From a virus: a stretch of 24,102 nucleotides of DNA. The notes below the pieces were generated by a model that had not been told where the DNA came from, searched no databases, and saw nothing but the letters and a program-made list of their open reading frames with translations. The stretch spans positions 1 to 24,102 of IMG/VR virus record IMGVR_UViG_3300022723_000136, one strand, 5' to 3'. Positions 21,354 through 24,102 of this stretch are shown here, piece by piece. The position numbers were made by a program, and so were the translations under genes. Numbering within the stretch: position 1 is the stretch's first letter; each line of letters begins with the position of its first letter.

Positions 21354-22444
21354 AGTTTTGCGTCCGGGTAGTTTTTCAGATAGTCATCGCCCGGCACATG
21401 CGGGAAGCCTTTGAAATTGATCGCGTTGGCAAACTTGTTATGACAGGTTTCGATACTCTTGTCACATCCCGGAAAGAGCCACACCAAATCCCCCGCGTTG
21501 ATATCGAAAGGGCTGCGCAGATAAAGAACCACAGTCGCGGCTCCATCGCTGTTTTGATCCACGTATTTTATTTCGCGGCTTACTCCCTCATTTGCCCCGG
21601 TACGAAACGTCACCAGTCCTTGATCAAAATGGCGGGGGTCTGCGTCCAATCGGGCAGTGGAAACTGTCACTTCAAAGGTCCGGCGATCAGGAGTGGGGTT
21701 GGCGTTGACAACGCCCGGAATACGCCACGCCTCGAATACCTCCCATATTTGCTCCCCGTCAGAAATGGTCTCACCTATAGAGGCATAGAAGAAGTTGTCA
21801 TCGTAAGGGTCTTCCCCATAGCGCGCGGATAGCGTAGCCCGAAACACTATGTCGTCGGTCCCCTCTACCCGGACCTCTTTGCCCGCTTCATAGAACGTAT
21901 CATCTGTTCGCAAGGGTGGCACAAGATCACGCCCGCACCATGCCTCAGTGTTGTCCCCCAATACCGAGCCCAGATCAGCCGGGCAGCCGGGTGTATAAAC
22001 CCGAGACAGATTCTCAGACATGGCTTCGGCGATGCCCCTGAGTTCAGTATCAAACTGGCCAAGGTTGTTCTGCTTCAACTCCCCAAGCCATCCCCGCCGC
22101 CGGATCAACGACCCCGTATCAGGGGCTTCCCAGTTCACGATACGCACCCAGACTTCAGCCCCATCCAATAGCCCGGCCCGAATGTCTTCGCGTGTTATCT
22201 CGTCAATAGACAGTGTGCCTTGGATGTTGAGATTGTCTGACGACAGATCGGCCTTGTCCTCTATCGCACTGCGATCATAGCCGACCCCCGATTTGTAAAG
22301 TTGCCCCTCAAACGTGATATCCTGATCGTGATCCGTGTACCGATAGGTCACGCCATCCACACGAATGATTTCCCATAATGTCGCCAACGTCAGGGCTTCA
22401 CGATCAAGATGGTCGCTCAGAGCGGCGGTTAGGGTCAGGGGCAT
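21350..22444 (-). CDS. Tail hub protein, DUF2163/BR0599 family (GTA gp13)
   Basis: The product has 364 residues, matching DUF2163 (residues about 1-150: LATLWEIIRVDGVTYRYTDH, ITFEGQLYKSG) plus the C-terminal BR0599 domain (PGCDKSIETCHNKFANAINF). Four cysteines (154, 170, 327 and 334) occur in the PGC and CxxxxxxC contexts that bind an iron-sulfur cluster in lambda gpL and the GTA hub, so a cluster is probable here. It links the tail tube end to the tip. The ATG at 22444 has AGGA 7 nt upstream. Confidence 0.85.
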   Translation of the reverse strand: MPLTLTAALSDHLDREALTLATLWEIIRVDGVTYRYTDHDQDITFEGQLYKSGVGYDRSAIEDKADLSSDNLNIQGTLSIDEITREDIRAGLLDGAEVWVRIVNWEAPDTGSLIRRRGWLGELKQNNLGQFDTELRGIAEAMSENLSRVYTPGCPADLGSVLGDNTEAWCGRDLVPPLRTDDTFYEAGKEVRVEGTDDIVFRATLSARYGEDPYDDNFFYASIGETISDGEQIWEVFEAWRIPGVVNANPTPDRRTFEVTVSTARLDADPRHFDQGLVTFRTGANEGVSREIKYVDQNSDGAATVVLYLRSPFDINAGDLVWLFPGCDKSIETCHNKFANAINFKGFPHVPGDDYLKNYPDAKL

Positions 22445-22453
22445 GGCGTGTCC

Positions 22454-23101
22454 TTACAGCTTAAGTTCAACGATGGGTATCGCCGGTTGGGATATCACTT
22501 CATGCGTCGTAATGACTGAATTCAATACATCCGTATCAAAGCGCACTGGCAGATCAAAGGTGCCTTCCCATGTCACCCGGCTATTGTATTCCGGCGCGAT
22601 ATCAAACGTGATGATGCCCGTAGTAAAGTCCATGGTGTAATCCACCTCGGGTATCAGCGCCCCTTCGATATAGACTTTGAAAGTAGCGTCATCCACCGGT
22701 TTGACGATCTTCTTGGTATACGAATAGACCGAAGTATCGGAATACGTGTAATAGAGTTGGAATGTCTGTGTCGTGCCATCCGCTTCAGCCGGTTCGCCAG
22801 TGGCAACAGTGCTGAGCCCAGCCGGTTGTTGCGCCCCATTTTCAGTTCGATAGTTTGACCAGTCCCGGAACCGGAACCCAAACAACCGCCCCCGCCGGGC
22901 ATAGAAGAAATCACGTATGGCCAGTGCATCCTCCCGTGTCTGAATACCATAGCCGATATCCCAACGCCCGCGATCTGTCTCCCACAGGGAGTTCCGCTGT
23001 TCTTTGCCGGATTGCAAAGCCGATACGTTGGTAAGAAAGCCGGGACCGCCTGACGCGCCGCGTTCAACACAGGTAGGTAGCCGAACTTCATGAAATGACA
23101 T
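22454..23101 (-). CDS. Distal tail protein, DUF2460 family (GTA gp12)
   Basis: The product has 215 residues. The start MSFHEVRLPTCVERGASGGP and the segment ALAIRDFFYARRGRLFGFRFRDW (about 59-81) are hallmarks of DUF2460. VYIEGALIPEVDYTMDFTTG, the second half, fits the family's beta-rich C-terminus. It lies directly after the tape measure gene (TAATG overlap at 23099-23103, AAAGGA upstream) and before the hub gene, as in the GTA. It forms the ring at the end of the tail tube. Confidence 0.87.
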   Translation of the reverse strand: MSFHEVRLPTCVERGASGGPGFLTNVSALQSGKEQRNSLWETDRGRWDIGYGIQTREDALAIRDFFYARRGRLFGFRFRDWSNYRTENGAQQPAGLSTVATGEPAEADGTTQTFQLYYTYSDTSVYSYTKKIVKPVDDATFKVYIEGALIPEVDYTMDFTTGIITFDIAPEYNSRVTWEGTFDLPVRFDTDVLNSVITTHEVISQPAIPIVELKL

Positions 23102-24102
23102 TAGTTGTTCCTTTGACTGGCCCGCTCTAGGCTACGGGACATTTGAGCTTCTATCTGTCCTTGCGACCGGCGGAACCCGTCAACATCCGGGGTCGTGATA
23201 TTGAAGGTCATGTTTATGGCTTGGGGTCCGGCCATTGCGGCCATAGTCTCTTCATTAGGAATGACAGTGCCAGTGTTGCCGGGCACAAACAGTTCCGGCC
23301 CCTGTTCCCCTACCAGATAAGGTGTTCCGGCACGAGCCGTGCCGCCGGTTGCCAAACCCCCGCCGAATATACCACCGAAGAGGCTGCCCCCGTTGGTACT
23401 GCTACCGCCGAGTAGGCCCCCTACGAAATCGGTAGTACCCAGACCCCCGGTCCCGCCGGTTCCATCGCCATTGACCCCTAGGAAGTCGATTACCAAGCGG
23501 TTGGCAAGAAACTGGGCAATCTGTCCAAGCAAGTCGGTCAACAGACCTTCGAAATCCAGCTTCCCGGTTTTTACAAACTCGGCGATGGTATCGGATAGCC
23601 CTTGGAAAGCCGACTGGGTGAAGTCGCGCGCAAACTCCATGTTTGTCTGCACACTATCTGCAAAGTCGGCAAACCCCTGTTTTGCCCCGGCAGCGAAAGT
23701 CTCGGCTGCCCGTGCGGCCTCTTCATACGCGGCTTTCTGTGCCAGCACGCTTTCTACCACTTCAGGGGACAACTCAACCCCGTCCGCTTGTGCCGCTTGC
23801 AGTAGCTCTTGCTGAATACGGTAGTTTTCAATTTCACGCGAAGTAAGACCAGCCGTCTCGGCCATTTCACGATACCGGCCAGTGATCCCTTCGATTGCTT
23901 GGGTCAGACTGCTCTCCTGTCCGCCGCCCGCGCCCGCGCTTTCGCCTTCGCCCGCACCGGAACCTGCACTACTGCTACCGGATGATCCACCTGAAGACCC
24001 CCCAACGCTGCCTGTAAGGGACTCTGTTGCGGCCCGCAACAGATTGGTCTTCTGTTCCGTAAGGGTCATCTGTTCGCGTGTAATAGCCAGTTCCGCATTC
24101 AG
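23101..24102 (-). CDS. Tail tape measure protein, C-terminal part
   Basis: The frame is open to the right edge, so at least 334 codons belong to a longer gene. Visible features are a Ser/Gly-rich linker, a long helical part (RIQQELLQAAQADGVEL; ESVLAQKAAYEEAARAAETF), an amphipathic segment (FLANRLVIDFLGV), and the typical end PYLVGEQGPELFVPGNTGTV followed by VIPNEETM. That GPELFVPG signature marks the C-terminus of many tape measure proteins. It sets tail length and is followed by the DUF2460 gene. Confidence 0.85.
   Translation of the reverse strand: MNAELAITREQMTLTEQKTNLLRAATESLTGSVGGSSGGSSGSSSAGSGAGEGESAGAGGGQESSLTQAIEGITGRYREMAETAGLTSREIENYRIQQELLQAAQADGVELSPEVVESVLAQKAAYEEAARAAETFAAGAKQGFADFADSVQTNMEFARDFTQSAFQGLSDTIAEFVKTGKLDFEGLLTDLLGQIAQFLANRLVIDFLGVNGDGTGGTGGLGTTDFVGGLLGGSSTNGGSLFGGIFGGGLATGGTARAGTPYLVGEQGPELFVPGNTGTVIPNEETMAAMAGPQAINMTFNITTPDVDGFRRSQGQIEAQMSRSLERASQRNN

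Noticed and set aside
1-24102. CRISPR arrays, tRNA genes, IS elements, att sites
   Set aside because: No regularly spaced long repeats, cloverleaf-like sequence ending in CCA, transposase or integrase was seen.

Overview
This window looks like the interior of a tailed-phage (or prophage) genome. Every credible gene is on the minus strand, so the biological reading order runs from the right edge to the left. The tail-tip genes are arranged like those of the Rhodobacter capsulatus gene transfer agent (GTA): tape measure, DUF2460, DUF2163 hub, NlpC/P60 peptidase, then a giant tip protein. The DNA is fairly GC-rich. Together these suggest a long-tailed (siphovirus-like) phage of an alphaproteobacterium, possibly Rhodobacterales; the host is an inference. 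There is no integrase, repressor, terminase or capsid gene here, so lifestyle cannot be judged. I saw no tRNA, rRNA, CRISPR or IS element.

Layout in transcription order. (1) 24102-15781: tail module, ending with two likely fibre/appendage proteins, one with a LamG-like lectin fold. (2) 15780-14167: lysis module with its own promoter: a muramidase-type endolysin with a peptidoglycan-binding domain and an unusual C-terminal membrane segment, then overlapping inner and outer spanins. No separate holin is visible. (3) 14170-9585: six tightly coupled genes for glycan-type chemistry: a DUF115/MptE-like protein, two related capsule-transferase-like proteins, an FkbM methyltransferase, a PAPS-type sulfotransferase and a DxD glycosyltransferase. 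(4) 9588-9376: a 209-bp regulatory gap with two promoters and a strong hairpin. (5) 9375-631: replication module: an unknown protein, a winged-helix initiator with an origin-like element inside its gene, a DnaC-like protein with a degenerate P-loop, a DnaB-like helicase, an unknown protein, a TOPRIM primase, a putative ssDNA-binding protein and an SF2 helicase interrupted by an intein. (6) 568-1: a small MerR-like DNA-binding protein and the start of a further gene.

The most noteworthy items are: a 300-residue intein placed exactly inside the DE|CH box (motif II) of the SF2 helicase; a lambda-like origin in the initiator gene (four ATGTTG units at exact 11-bp spacing in changing reading frames, next to a 47-base G-free AT-rich tract, a dyad, a hairpin and a (CG)8 run); the sulfotransferase/methyltransferase/glycosyltransferase cassette; and a family of phage promoters (TTGACA or TAGACA, 17-bp spacer, TA-rich -10), two of which share an almost identical start region ending in ACCACAAC.

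No gene-free stretch exceeds 300 bases; the longest is 9376-9584.
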